Positions 27,010 through 36,148 of a DNA stretch of 64,000 nucleotides are shown one piece after another. Origin of the DNA: an uncultured Chlorobiaceae bacterium (GTDB lineage: Bacteria; Bacteroidota; Chlorobiia; Chlorobiales; Chlorobiaceae); contig CAJEXW010000009.1 of assembly GCA_903994525.1 (NCBI GenBank), positions 27,061 through 91,060 on the forward strand. Reading direction: 5' to 3'. The number at the start of each line of letters is the position of its first letter. Positions within the stretch are counted from its first letter, which is position 1. Under the pieces are notes generated by a model. That model was given only the letters and a program-made list of their open reading frames with translations. It made no database searches and was not told where the DNA came from. The position numbers and the translations under genes are program-made.

Positions 27010-27891
27010 TCAGGCCGGGAGATCAAGTTGGTCAAGAATAATTTTCAGGCGTTTATTGAACTCCTCGTGAGCGTCATGGTGTATACAGTGTGATGCTTTC
27101 GGAATGATAAATGCTCCCGCCTGTGGCATAAGTTCCTGAAATTCCGGAATAATTTTGTGTGGCGGAAGCGCCACATCGTCAGCCCCCCATACAAGGAACG
27201 ATGGTCCTTTGTAATTGCAGGGTTTTTCAAGATGATCAAGCCTGAAATCGAGAGGTCTTTTCGAAGGAGAGAGATAAGAGTATTGTGCTCCCCTGTCTTG
27301 CAACGGTTGAGTAAACTGGTTGATTAATTTATCATCAACCTTTTGCTGATTAAAGTATGTTGGAGTGAGGCTTTGGCCGACACACACCGGATTGGCAAAT
27401 GCCGCAAACAGTGCTTCTCCGATAAATGGAGATGCAACAAGCCCGAAAAAGAGAGTGGCCACGCCATCCATAGTATCTCCGAAAAGGCCGGAGGGGTTTG
27501 CCAGTACGAGGCCTTTAATTTTTTCTGGGCGATGGTGGGCAAAAAATATTGCGCTTGCCGCACCCATTGAATGGCCGACAATAATGACCGAAGAGATCTT
27601 TTTCAGGTTAAGAAAAGCCTCAATTTGTACTGCAAAAAGTTCCAGTGAGTAGCGTACATCTGGTTTCTGCGATTTTCCAAATCCTATCAGATCCATTGCA
27701 TAGATTTTTCGGTCGCTGGCAAACACAGGGATATTCAGATTCCAGTGCTCAATCATTCCTCCGTAGCCGTGCAAAAAAAGAAGCGGGGTTTTTTCCGGAT
27801 TCTCCTTTCCATATTCTTGATATCTGATGGTCGCCTCTGTTTCTGGCGATAATTGCCATTTAAAATATTGATCTGTCAGCTTACTGCTCAT
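27010..27891 (-). CDS. Alpha/beta-hydrolase fold protein
   Basis: 293 residues from the ATG at 27891; a longer frame to 27954 is possible but adds a poor N-terminus. The fold is clear: '[16 protein letters not shown]' (oxyanion HG), nucleophile elbow '[12 protein letters not shown]' with S108, acid '[11 protein letters not shown]' and histidine '[12 protein letters not shown]'. The family covers esterases, lipases, haloperoxidases and C-C hydrolases, so the substrate cannot be named. In Chlorobi-type genomes such proteins are often loosely called BchO-like, which I cannot support here. It diverges from the Rrf2 regulator. Confidence 0.85.
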   Translation of the reverse strand: MSSKLTDQYFKWQLSPETEATIRYQEYGKENPEKTPLLFLHGYGGMIEHWNLNIPVFASDRKIYAMDLIGFGKSQKPDVRYSLELFAVQIEAFLNLKKISSVIIVGHSMGAASAIFFAHHRPEKIKGLVLANPSGLFGDTMDGVATLFFGLVASPFIGEALFAAFANPVCVGQSLTPTYFNQQKVDDKLINQFTQPLQDRGAQYSYLSPSKRPLDFRLDHLEKPCNYKGPSFLVWGADDVALPPHKIIPEFQELMPQAGAFIIPKASHCIHHDAHEEFNKRLKIILDQLDLPA

Positions 27892-28033
27892 AATTTGATA
27901 AATCAGTAAAACGTTTATTGGGAAAATCCTGGAATTAACAGACATACTCAGCATTCAATATAAAAATATTGGTTAATATGAATAATAGGGTTAGATTTAT
28001 CCGATTTTGATAAACGGTCTATTATTTTTCGCT

Positions 28034-28447
28034 ATGCTTCAGGTTTCAAGAAAATTTGAATATGGACTTCACGCTGTCACCTATCTTGCTACAAAGGGTC
28101 AAGGTAGGGTCGTCACCGTCAAAGAGATGGCAGAGGATATTGGATTTTCTCAGGAGTTTCTCTCTAAGGCAGTCCAAAGTCTCAAGCGGGCAGGTATTGC
28201 CAACTCTGTGCAGGGAGTGAAAGGAGGGTATACACTTTGCAGGGCAATACAGGAGATTAGTCTTGCTGATATTGCAGTGGCTATAGAGGGTAAGCCGCAT
28301 CTGGTGCATTGTAGCCGGGATGTGCGCAGTTGTGAAGTCTACTCTTCGTGCCAACATAAAGGGTATATGAAGAAGTTGCAAAATACGATTCAGGATCTGT
28401 TGGAGGGGACCACTATCTCCACTCTTTTGGAGCATATGGGTCATTGA
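28034..28447 (+). CDS. Rrf2-family transcriptional regulator with three conserved cysteines
   Basis: 137 residues from ATG 28034; the upstream start at 28007 would add nine residues. The winged helix is typical of Rrf2: 'SRKFEYGLHAVTYLA', 'VTVKEMAEDIGFSQEFLSKA', 'LKRAGIANSVQGVKGGYTL'. C93, C100 and C106 in 'VHCSRDVRSCEVYSSCQHKG' are spaced C-x6-C-x5-C, close to IscR/NsrR cluster ligands, so a [2Fe-2S] or [4Fe-4S] sensor is likely. It would sense iron-sulfur status, redox or nitric oxide. uvrA follows 45 bases later on the same strand and the hydrolase diverges, so both are candidate targets. Confidence 0.88.
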   Translation: MLQVSRKFEYGLHAVTYLATKGQGRVVTVKEMAEDIGFSQEFLSKAVQSLKRAGIANSVQGVKGGYTLCRAIQEISLADIAVAIEGKPHLVHCSRDVRSCEVYSSCQHKGYMKKLQNTIQDLLEGTTISTLLEHMGH

Positions 28448-28492
28448 TGATTTTATCTTTTAATACAACAGGACGATAGAGAAACACATACT

Positions 28493-31339
28493 ATGACCAG
28501 TAACAGGCCCGGGAATTTTGTCGTTACTCAAACAGCTCTGCCGGATATAGTTTTTAAAGGGATTAATACTCATAATCTTCGTAATATTTCGGTTTGTATT
28601 CCCAGAAACAAGTTTGTTGTGTTGACGGGTGTAAGTGGATCCGGGAAGTCAAGCCTTGCTTTTGATACTCTCTATGCGGAAGGCCATCGCCGTTATGTGG
28701 AGTCCCTTTCAGCTTATGTGCGTCAGTTTTTGGAGCGCATGCCACGTCCTGATATTGAAAGCGTTGAAGGTATAGCGCCCGCAATTGCTATTGAGCAGAA
28801 ACCCATCCCCAAAAATCCGCGATCAACAGTTGGTACGGTATCTGAAATTTATGATTATCTCCGACTGCTCTATGCGCGTATCGGCAAAATTTACTCTCGT
28901 GATACCAATGAGCTTGTGCTCAAGCACACCCCTGATGATGTGAGTTTGCAGGCGGGTTTTTTTGAGGAGGGAACGAAATTTTATGCAGGTTTTTTTTTTC
29001 CGGCCCATCAGGACGCAGGGCACCACACCTGTTCGGTCGAGGATGAGATAGCAAGTCTTCTGAAGAGAGGTTTTTTTAGAGTCGTTGCCGGAGAGGAGAT
29101 TCTTGATCTCAATCAGGTCCCAGCTTGCAAGCGGGTGGCTGATATGACATTGTCTGAGAGAGCCTCTTTGCTTGTTCTTGTCGATCGTTTTGCTGCTCGA
29201 CAGGATGAAAAGGTATTCAGTCGTGTTTCGCAGGCAGCAGAGAGCTGTTTTAATGAATCGGGAGGGTATGCTGTATTGAAGGTAGTTGGAGGGAAAAGCT
29301 ATCTCTTCAGTGACCGCCTTGAATTGAATGGTCATGAATATCAGGAGCCATCACCACAACTTTTTGCTTTTAATTCGCCAATCGGGGCCTGTACAAGCTG
29401 TCAGGGGTTCGGCCGTCTTGCGGGTATTGATGAGGATGCGGTAGTCCCAAACAAGTCTCTTACACTTAAGGAGGGAGCCATTGCCTGCTGGAACTCGGAA
29501 AAATACCGATGGAATTTCATGGAGCTTCTGGAGTATGCGGACGATATGAGTGTTCCGATCGATGTGCCTTATGAAAAGCTTACCTATGCGCAAAAGGAGA
29601 TGATCTGGAAGGGGATGCCTGATGGACGCTATTCGGGAATTCGTGCTTTTTTTGCCGAGATAGAAAAAGATGCCGGTTACAAGATGCACTATCGGGTCTT
29701 TTTGAGTCGTTATCGTGGATATGCCACCTGTCCTGATTGTGAGGGTAGCCGTCTTAACCCCGATGCGAGGCTTGTGAGGGTTTCGGGCAGGGATATCGCA
29801 GAGGTTTCGCGCATGAATATTGCAGAGGCATCGAATTTTTTCCGGAATCTCGATATTTCACCATTTGATCGCAAGGTGGCAGAAGTTATACTCGAGGAGA
29901 TTATCAAGCGACTTGGCTATCTGCTTGATGTTGGGCTCAACTATCTCTCCCTTGACCGTCTGACCCACACCCTGAGCGGTGGGGAGTTTCAGCGCATCAA
30001 CCTTTCAACCTCTCTTGGTTCTCCGCTTGTTGGTGCTATCTATATCCTTGATGAGCCCAGCATTGGTCTTCATCAAAGCGATTCAGCTCGTCTTATCAAG
30101 CTGCTCAGGAAGCTGCGCGATCTTGGTAATACGGTGGTGGTCGTTGAGCATGATCGTGAAATTATTGAAGCTGCCGATGAGGTGATTGATTTGGGGCCTT
30201 ATGCAGGGCGTCTGGGTGGCGAGGTGGTTTTTCATGGTTCAGTCGCAGAGATGAGAGATGCGGGTATGTCGCTTACGGCACAATATCTCAATGGTAAAAA
30301 ACAGATTGCGGTGCCAAAGTGTCGCAGAACCGTTGATTTTGCTTCCTGCATTGAGATTGCTGGCGCAATGCAGAACAACTTGAAGAATATCAATGTGCGT
30401 TTTCCTCTCAGCGTCATGACTTGCGTCACTGGCGTGAGTGGTTCAGGAAAGTCCACGTTGGTCAACGATATTCTCAACAAAGGAATTTCGCGAGCAAAAG
30501 CAGGTACGAAGGAGAGTGTTGGTGCCCATCGTTCATTGACAGGTGCCTGGCTGGTTGACAGGGTTGAGCATGTTGACCAGTCGCCGATTGGCAAATCAAG
30601 TCGCAGTAATCCTGTTACCTATCTTAAAATATTTGATGATATTCGTAATCTTTTTGCACAAACCAGGGATGCCCAACAGAGAAAGTTGAAGGCCGGTTAT
30701 TTCTCATTCAACATTCCGGGGGGGCGTTGTGAGACATGTGCGGGTGAAGGGAGTGTGCATATTGAAATGCAGTTTCTTGCTGATATTGAGGCCGTTTGTG
30801 AAGATTGCGAAGGACTTCGATACAAGCCGGAGGCGCTTGCTGTCAAGTACGAAGGCAAGTCCATTGCTGAGGTGCTTGATATGACGGTGGAGGAGGCTAT
30901 CAGCTTTTTCAGTCGTGAGAAGAGTATTGTGAAAAAACTGATGGTGCTTGATGAGGTGGGGCTTGGTTATATCAGGCTTGGTCAGTCGTCCAGTACCCTG
31001 TCGGGCGGCGAGGCGCAACGCCTGAAACTTGCCAGCTTTATTGCTCATGCTGATACAGCCCATACTCTTTTCATTTTTGATGAACCAACCACCGGACTTC
31101 ATTTTGAGGATATCAACAAGCTGATACTCTGTTTTGAGAAGCTGCTTGAGCAGAAAAACACCCTTGTCGTTATTGAGCATAACCCGGATATCATCAAACA
31201 GGCCGACTGGGTTATCGATCTCGGGCCGGGCGCGGGTGACAAGGGAGGTTCAGTTGTGGTCGAAGGGACACCTGAAGAGATAGCGCTTTGCGGTGAGTCG
31301 CTGACCGGGAGGTATATCAAAGAGCAGCTTGTTCTCTGA
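28493..31339 (+). CDS. uvrA: UvrA: excinuclease ABC subunit A
   Basis: 948 residues with two ABC modules. Walker A motifs are 'GVSGSGKSSLAFDTLYAEG' and 'GVSGSGKSTLVNDIL', and signatures are 'HTLSGGEFQRINLSTSLGS' and 'STLSGGEAQRLKLASF'. The UvrB-binding region has 'EQKPIPKNPRSTVGTVSE', and the C-terminal zinc module (CETC...CEDC, about residue 745-770) is complete. The first zinc module keeps only its second pair (CTSC, about 297-300): the first CxxC is replaced by 'LNGHEYQ'. It recognises bulky DNA lesions with UvrB. It follows the Rrf2 gene by 45 bases. Confidence 0.95.
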   Translation: MTSNRPGNFVVTQTALPDIVFKGINTHNLRNISVCIPRNKFVVLTGVSGSGKSSLAFDTLYAEGHRRYVESLSAYVRQFLERMPRPDIESVEGIAPAIAIEQKPIPKNPRSTVGTVSEIYDYLRLLYARIGKIYSRDTNELVLKHTPDDVSLQAGFFEEGTKFYAGFFFPAHQDAGHHTCSVEDEIASLLKRGFFRVVAGEEILDLNQVPACKRVADMTLSERASLLVLVDRFAARQDEKVFSRVSQAAESCFNESGGYAVLKVVGGKSYLFSDRLELNGHEYQEPSPQLFAFNSPIGACTSCQGFGRLAGIDEDAVVPNKSLTLKEGAIACWNSEKYRWNFMELLEYADDMSVPIDVPYEKLTYAQKEMIWKGMPDGRYSGIRAFFAEIEKDAGYKMHYRVFLSRYRGYATCPDCEGSRLNPDARLVRVSGRDIAEVSRMNIAEASNFFRNLDISPFDRKVAEVILEEIIKRLGYLLDVGLNYLSLDRLTHTLSGGEFQRINLSTSLGSPLVGAIYILDEPSIGLHQSDSARLIKLLRKLRDLGNTVVVVEHDREIIEAADEVIDLGPYAGRLGGEVVFHGSVAEMRDAGMSLTAQYLNGKKQIAVPKCRRTVDFASCIEIAGAMQNNLKNINVRFPLSVMTCVTGVSGSGKSTLVNDILNKGISRAKAGTKESVGAHRSLTGAWLVDRVEHVDQSPIGKSSRSNPVTYLKIFDDIRNLFAQTRDAQQRKLKAGYFSFNIPGGRCETCAGEGSVHIEMQFLADIEAVCEDCEGLRYKPEALAVKYEGKSIAEVLDMTVEEAISFFSREKSIVKKLMVLDEVGLGYIRLGQSSSTLSGGEAQRLKLASFIAHADTAHTLFIFDEPTTGLHFEDINKLILCFEKLLEQKNTLVVIEHNPDIIKQADWVIDLGPGAGDKGGSVVVEGTPEEIALCGESLTGRYIKEQLVL

Positions 31340-31378
31340 TCCTCATTGTCTTTTGTAATCAGGGATCCCGACAAAGCT

Positions 31379-31660
31379 TCAAGTAATAGAGTCATCTTCC
31401 AGTGCACCTCCATGCAGCCTGATGTGCGGCAGGTGCCCTTGGGTGCGTTCAACCCACACATCACTACCCTTGCTGAACTCGGTTTCGTTTGACGCAACAG
31501 AGATGCGGTTTTTTGCAAGCGCTGTAATCTCCTCAAGACCAGCGGCCAGAATCCGATCTTCAGCAGTTGCGGTATCATCCTGCATCTTTGATTGGATGCT
31601 TGCCAGTTTTTCCGTAGCAACCTTGCCAATAGTGTAACAGAGTGTCTGGTTCATGGTCAT
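31379..31660 (-). CDS. Small hypothetical protein
   Basis: 93 residues starting MTMNQTLCYTIGKVATEKLA; a second ATG (M3) at 31654 is equally possible. The first half is helical ('EDRILAAGLEEITALAKNRI') and the second half is mixed, with 'GSDVWVERTQGHLPHIRLHG'. There is no signal peptide and no membrane segment. I do not recognise a family. It converges with uvrA (40 bases apart) and diverges from groES, so its promoter region adjoins the heat-shock promoter. Base composition and codon use resemble its neighbours. Confidence 0.55.
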   Translation of the reverse strand: MTMNQTLCYTIGKVATEKLASIQSKMQDDTATAEDRILAAGLEEITALAKNRISVASNETEFSKGSDVWVERTQGHLPHIRLHGGALEDDSIT

Positions 31661-31703
31661 TGTTGGGATAGTGAAAAATTTTACTCATCAGCCAAGAAAA
31701 TTT

Positions 31704-31731
31704 TTGGAGGAGATAAAATTTTTCTTATTAT
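31704..31731 (+). promoter_or_regulatory. Candidate sigma-70 promoter of groESL
   Basis: TTGGAG (31704-31709) and TATTAT (31726-31731) are 16 bases apart. The start of transcription would fall just before the CIRCE element, the arrangement usual for HrcA-controlled promoters. Confidence 0.45.
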
Positions 31732-31742
31732 TGAAAATCATT

Positions 31743-31769
31743 TTAGCACTCTCAATGGTTGAGTGCCAA
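31743..31769. promoter_or_regulatory. CIRCE element (HrcA operator) of groESL
   Basis: TTAGCACTC-N9-GAGTGCCAA matches the consensus TTAGCACTC-N9-GAGTGCTAA with one mismatch in the right arm. It lies 66 bases before the groES start. HrcA repressor binds here and releases on heat shock. hrcA is not in the window. Confidence 0.93.
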
Positions 31770-31834
31770 AAGGGAGGTCAACTGTTTACCGTAGTATCTT
31801 ACTATTCAATCAAAAACCCAAACGAGAGAAGACA

Positions 31835-32119
31835 ATGAACTTGAAACCCTTAGCTGATCGAGTTATTGTTAAGCCAGCAGCGGCGGAAGAAAAAACCAAA
31901 GGTGGTCTTTACATTCCTGATACAGGGAAAGAGAAACCACAGTATGGTGAAGTTATTGCCGTAGGTGCAGGTAAAGTTGCTGATAGCGGTCAACTGCTTG
32001 AAATGCAGGTGAAGGCTGGCGACAAAGTGCTTTATGGTAAATATTCCGGCACCGAAGTGAGCGTGGAAGGTGAGGATTACCTCATCATGCGTGAGTCGGA
32101 TATTTTCGCCATTCTTTAA
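31835..32119 (+). CDS. groES: GroES: co-chaperonin (Hsp10)
   Basis: 94 residues, the standard length, from the ATG at 31835 (GAGAGAAG upstream). It begins '[20 protein letters not shown]' and contains the mobile loop '[20 protein letters not shown]' and the dome segment. '[13 protein letters not shown]' closes the protein. It caps GroEL. The upstream CIRCE element shows heat-shock control; groEL follows after 42 bases with a strong ribosome-binding site. Confidence 0.98.
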   Translation: MNLKPLADRVIVKPAAAEEKTKGGLYIPDTGKEKPQYGEVIAVGAGKVADSGQLLEMQVKAGDKVLYGKYSGTEVSVEGEDYLIMRESDIFAIL

Positions 32120-32161
32120 TGTCACTAACATTTTAAAACCTTATTGGAGGAAAACATAACG

Positions 32162-33805
32162 ATGACTGCAAAAGATATTCTGTATGATACTGAAGCCAGA
32201 GCGAGGCTTAAAGTTGGTGTCGATAAACTGGCCAACGCTGTTAAAGTTACCCTCGGACCTGCCGGACGTAACGTTCTGATCGACAAAAAATTTGGTGCAC
32301 AGACCTCAACCAAGGACGGCGTGACCGTTGCAAAAGAGATCGAACTTGCTGATCCTGTTGAGAACATGGGTGCTCAGATGGTGCGCGAAGTTGCATCCAA
32401 AACCAGCGATGTTGCTGGCGACGGAACAACCACAGCCACAGTGCTTGCCCAGGCAATTTACCGTGAAGGTTTGAAGAACGTCACCGCTGGTGCTCGTCCG
32501 ATTGACCTGAAGAGAGGTATCGATCGTGCGGTGAAAGAGGTTGTTCAGGAGTTGAGAAACATCAGCCGCAGCATCTCCGGTAAAAAAGAGATTGCTCAGG
32601 TTGGAACCATCTCTGCAAACAACGATCCTGAAATCGGTGAACTGATTGCCGAAGCGATGGAGAAGGTTGGAAAAGATGGTGTCATCACCGTTGAAGAAGC
32701 AAAGGGAATGGAGACCGAGCTGAAGGTTGTTGAGGGTATGCAGTTTGATCGCGGCTACCTCTCGCCTTATTTCGTGACCAACTCCGAGACGATGGAAGCT
32801 GAGCTTGAAGATCCGCTGATTCTGATCCACGACAAGAAGATCAGCAACATGAAGGAGCTGCTCCCGATTCTTGAAAAATCAGCACAGTCTGGTCGTCCTC
32901 TTCTGATCATTTCAGAAGACATAGAAGGCGAAGCTCTTGCAACGCTTGTGGTGAACAAGCTGCGTGGTACCCTGCGCGTCTGTGCAGTCAAGGCTCCGGG
33001 CTTTGGCGATCGCCGCAAGGCCATGCTTGAAGATATTGCAATTCTCACCGGTGGTACTGTTATCTCCGAAGAGAAGGGCTACAAACTCGAAAATACCACC
33101 ATTAACTACCTTGGTCAGGCAGGACACGTCACTATCGACAAGGATAATACCACGATTGTTGAAGGCAAGGGCACTGCTGAAGAGATCAAGGCCCGTATCA
33201 ACGAGATCAAGGGACAGGTCGAAAAATCAACCTCTGACTACGATACCGAAAAGCTCCAGGAGCGTCTTGCAAAGCTTTCAGGTGGCGTTGCTGTGCTGAA
33301 CATTGGCGCATCGACAGAAGTTGAGATGAAAGAGAAGAAGGCCCGTGTTGAAGATGCGCTGCACGCTACCCGCGCTGCTGTGCAGGAAGGTATTGTTGTC
33401 GGTGGCGGTGTTGCCCTGATCCGTGCGATCAAGGGTCTTGACAGAGCTGTTGCAGACAATGAAGATCAGAAGACCGGTATTGAAATTGTCCGCCGTGCAC
33501 TCGAAGAGCCACTTCGCCAGATTGTTGCCAACACTGGCACCACTGATGGTGCTGTTGTGCTTGAGAAGGTGAAGGCAGGTACTGGTGATTTTGGTTTCAA
33601 TGCCAGAACTGAAGTATACGAAAACCTGGTTGATGCAGGTGTTGTTGATCCTACCAAGGTGACCAGAAGCGCTCTTGAGAACGCTGCATCGGTTGCCGGT
33701 ATTCTTTTGACCACCGAAGCTGCTATTACTGACATCAAGGACGATAAAGCCGACATGCCAGCAATGCCTCAAGGCGGAATGGGTGGTATGGGCGGCATGT
33801 ATTAA
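32162..33805 (+). CDS. groEL: GroEL: chaperonin (Hsp60)
   Basis: 547 residues from the ATG at 32162 behind GGAGGAAAA. It begins '[20 protein letters not shown]'. The ATP-binding '[15 protein letters not shown]' and '[17 protein letters not shown]' are intact, as is '[13 protein letters not shown]'-type sequence near residue 410, and the C-terminus has the flexible '[10 protein letters not shown]' tail. It forms the tetradecameric folding chamber with GroES. It is the last gene of the operon, ending in a strong terminator. Confidence 0.98.
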   Translation: MTAKDILYDTEARARLKVGVDKLANAVKVTLGPAGRNVLIDKKFGAQTSTKDGVTVAKEIELADPVENMGAQMVREVASKTSDVAGDGTTTATVLAQAIYREGLKNVTAGARPIDLKRGIDRAVKEVVQELRNISRSISGKKEIAQVGTISANNDPEIGELIAEAMEKVGKDGVITVEEAKGMETELKVVEGMQFDRGYLSPYFVTNSETMEAELEDPLILIHDKKISNMKELLPILEKSAQSGRPLLIISEDIEGEALATLVVNKLRGTLRVCAVKAPGFGDRRKAMLEDIAILTGGTVISEEKGYKLENTTINYLGQAGHVTIDKDNTTIVEGKGTAEEIKARINEIKGQVEKSTSDYDTEKLQERLAKLSGGVAVLNIGASTEVEMKEKKARVEDALHATRAAVQEGIVVGGGVALIRAIKGLDRAVADNEDQKTGIEIVRRALEEPLRQIVANTGTTDGAVVLEKVKAGTGDFGFNARTEVYENLVDAGVVDPTKVTRSALENAASVAGILLTTEAAITDIKDDKADMPAMPQGGMGGMGGMY

Positions 33806-33830
33806 TCTGCGCTCAACACTCTGTTTCTTT

Positions 33831-33860
33831 AAAAAAGCCAGCCTTCGGGTTGGCTTTTTT
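33831..33860 (+). terminator. Rho-independent terminator of groESL
   Basis: AAAAAAGCCAGCC, a TTCG loop and GGTTGGCTTTTTT form a strong stem with one G-T pair and a T-run, 26 bases after the groEL stop. Confidence 0.93.
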
Positions 33861-33900
33861 ATTTACCTTTCGGAAAGTATTCAATAAAAAGACACAGACT

Positions 33901-34584
33901 ATGAAAGCAGTCATCCTTCTCAGCGGCGGAATGGACAGCCTTGTCACTACAGCAATCGCTCATGAGCGAGGCTTTGCGCTGGCGGCCATGCACGTGAATT
34001 ACGGGCAGCGGACGTGGCAGAGGGAGCTGGAATCTTTCCGTGCTATCTGCAATCATTATACTATTGAGCAGCGTCTTGAGGTCAATGCGGACTTTCTGGC
34101 CCAGATTGGTGGCTCTTCTTTGACCGACTACTCAATGCCTGTTGGTGGCGCTGATCTGGGGGGCTCTTCAATCCCAACGAGCTATGTCCCATTCCGCAAT
34201 GCCGGTTTTCTTTCGATGGCGGTGAGTTGGTCGGAGGTAATTGGCGCGAGCAAGATTTTTATCGGGGCGGTGGAGGAAGACTCCTCAGGTTATCCGGATT
34301 GCCGAAAAGTTTTTTATGATGCCTTCAACAAGGTTATCGATCTGGGGACAAAGCCCGAAACGGCGATTGAAATTTTCACGCCTCTCATCGAGATGCAGAA
34401 ATCGGATATCGTCCGCAAGGGAAGGGAGCTTGGTGCGCCGTTCAATCTGAGCTGGTCGTGTTATAAAAGTGAGGGTAAGGCGTGTGGTGTGTGCGACAGT
34501 TGTGCACGGCGGCTTCGGGCTTTTGAGTTGATGGGTCTGCGTGATCCAATTGACTATGAAGAGCGTCCTCAGTATATTACTTGA
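33901..34584 (+). CDS. queC: QueC: 7-cyano-7-deazaguanine (preQ0) synthase
   Basis: 227 residues from ATG 33901; a longer frame from 33850 overlaps the terminator and is rejected. The PP-loop '[11 protein letters not shown]' (residues 7-17) binds ATP. '[13 protein letters not shown]' and '[14 protein letters not shown]' are QueC motifs. The C-terminal zinc site is '[19 protein letters not shown]'. It converts 7-carboxy-7-deazaguanine to preQ0 for queuosine in tRNA. The other que genes are not nearby. No Shine-Dalgarno sequence is visible. Confidence 0.96.
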   Translation: MKAVILLSGGMDSLVTTAIAHERGFALAAMHVNYGQRTWQRELESFRAICNHYTIEQRLEVNADFLAQIGGSSLTDYSMPVGGADLGGSSIPTSYVPFRNAGFLSMAVSWSEVIGASKIFIGAVEEDSSGYPDCRKVFYDAFNKVIDLGTKPETAIEIFTPLIEMQKSDIVRKGRELGAPFNLSWSCYKSEGKACGVCDSCARRLRAFELMGLRDPIDYEERPQYIT

Positions 34585-34609
34585 CTTCATTTAATTTAAT
34601 TATTCAGTC

Positions 34610-35305
34610 ATGAAATCGATTAAATCGTTGAGTTCAAGTATTTCGGCTTCCGAGTCGCTCAAGGCACGGCTGACTCTTTCGTTCTCGCTTATGGGGGCGA
34701 TCTGGATTGTGGGTCTTATTGGCCATTTTACGCCGCTACTGGAGTGGCCAGCGCTATTTCTCTATCTCTTTGGCTCAATTGGCCTGGTGCTGTATCGGGG
34801 AAACAAGCTGGGTGAGTGGCAGCAGATGTATCTTTCCGGGGGGAATTTGGGGAAATCCCTGAAGTGGGGCGGCATTGCCGGCGCGGTGCTCTTTGCCATG
34901 GATATTATCAACACTGTGATGTATTACAAGAATGGTGGAGCGCCTATGGCCGGTATGGAGTTTATTCTGGTGAACGGTTCATTGCTCTATTTCTTTCCGA
35001 TACTGATTCTGGCAGAAGAGTTTCTCTGGCGTGGCATTATGTTTTCGGCCATGATTGAGCGGGGAGTCAACAAGCATCTTACGGTTTTTCTGACGACGAT
35101 TTTTTATGTTCTCAACCACTTTGCTGTGGCACCGGTTGGTATGCAAGAGCGGGCGCTTATGGGGATGATGGCTTTCCCGATTGGTATTTTGGGTGGATAC
35201 CTTGTTCTGAAAACCAAAAATATCTGGGGAAGTGTTCTTGTCCATATCACGACCATGCTCTCCATGGTGCTTGATATTTTTGTTATTCCACAACTGATAC
35301 GTTGA
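34610..35305 (+). CDS. CPBP-family intramembrane metalloprotease
   Basis: 231 residues with about six membrane segments. The family motifs are visible: 'LAEEFLWRG' with E136, E137 and R141; 'FYVLNHFAV' with H170; and a third histidine in 'VLVHITTML'. CPBP (Abi/Rce1-like) proteins cleave substrates inside the membrane and serve in bacteriocin immunity, prenyl-protein processing or regulation. The substrate here is unknown. It lies between queC and trpA on the same strand, with 25 and 33 bases between them, and may be co-transcribed. Confidence 0.87.
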   Translation: MKSIKSLSSSISASESLKARLTLSFSLMGAIWIVGLIGHFTPLLEWPALFLYLFGSIGLVLYRGNKLGEWQQMYLSGGNLGKSLKWGGIAGAVLFAMDIINTVMYYKNGGAPMAGMEFILVNGSLLYFFPILILAEEFLWRGIMFSAMIERGVNKHLTVFLTTIFYVLNHFAVAPVGMQERALMGMMAFPIGILGGYLVLKTKNIWGSVLVHITTMLSMVLDIFVIPQLIR

Positions 35306-35338
35306 TCGCGCAAACTTTTTTATGTTTCTCTGGTTTCT

Positions 35339-36142
35339 ATGTTCAATAACCGCATTACAACCCTGCTGCAGCAGGATAAAAAACTGCTGATAGCCTACCT
35401 TATGCCTGAGTTTCCGGTTGCGGGTACCACGCTTCCGGTGCTTGAGGCGCTGGAGGAGAGCGGCGCTGATATTGTGGAACTCGGTATGCCATTCTCGGAC
35501 CCGATTGGTGACGGGCCGGTGATTCAGGAGGCGGCCCATACCGCAATTCGCAACGGTGTCACCATCAAATATCTCCTTGAGTTGGTCCGGCGTGCCCGCC
35601 GGGGTGAGGGATGCAGGCCTGTCAACGTTCCCATTCTGCTGATGGGCTACTGTAATCCGGTAATTGCCTACGGTATTGATGCCTTTTTGCATGATGCCGT
35701 TGCGGCTGGTGTTGACGGACTGCTGATTCCTGATTTTCCTCCCGAAGAGGCTGCTGATTTTCTCCGGAAAGCTAAACGTGTTGGCTTGACGGTGGTCTTT
35801 CTCGTTTCTCCGGTGACTCCTCCCGAACGGATTGAGCTGATTGACTCGCTTTCGACCGATTTCTCTTATTGTCTTGCTGTCAATGGCACCACTGGCACTG
35901 CCAAACTCTCTGAGTCATCATTTGAGAATTCGATTGATGAGTATCTGAAAAGGGTTCGGCGGCATACCCGCAAAAAATTTGTTGTCGGATTTGGCATCAA
36001 GGATAAGTCGCGTGTTGAGTCAATATGGGCATTGGCTGATGGTGCGGTTGTCGGGACGGCGCTGTTGCAGCACATAGCGTCTGCATCGACTCCTGAAGCG
36101 TGCGCCACCCTTGCCGGGGAGTTCTGGAGAACGCTCCGGTAG
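35339..36142 (+). CDS. trpA: TrpA: tryptophan synthase alpha subunit
   Basis: 267 residues, normal length. The catalytic acids are E47 in 'DIVELGMPFSDP' and D58 in 'PIGDGPVIQ'. 'LLMGYCNPVIAYG', 'GVDGLLIPDFPPEEA' and 'GFGIKDKSRV' are further TrpA motifs. It cleaves indole-3-glycerol phosphate to indole and glyceraldehyde 3-phosphate and hands indole to TrpB. It is separated from trpB (21.6-22.8 kb, opposite strand). The glycosyltransferase gene starts six bases after its stop. Confidence 0.97.
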   Translation: MFNNRITTLLQQDKKLLIAYLMPEFPVAGTTLPVLEALEESGADIVELGMPFSDPIGDGPVIQEAAHTAIRNGVTIKYLLELVRRARRGEGCRPVNVPILLMGYCNPVIAYGIDAFLHDAVAAGVDGLLIPDFPPEEAADFLRKAKRVGLTVVFLVSPVTPPERIELIDSLSTDFSYCLAVNGTTGTAKLSESSFENSIDEYLKRVRRHTRKKFVVGFGIKDKSRVESIWALADGAVVGTALLQHIASASTPEACATLAGEFWRTLR

Positions 36143-36148
36143 CCCTTT

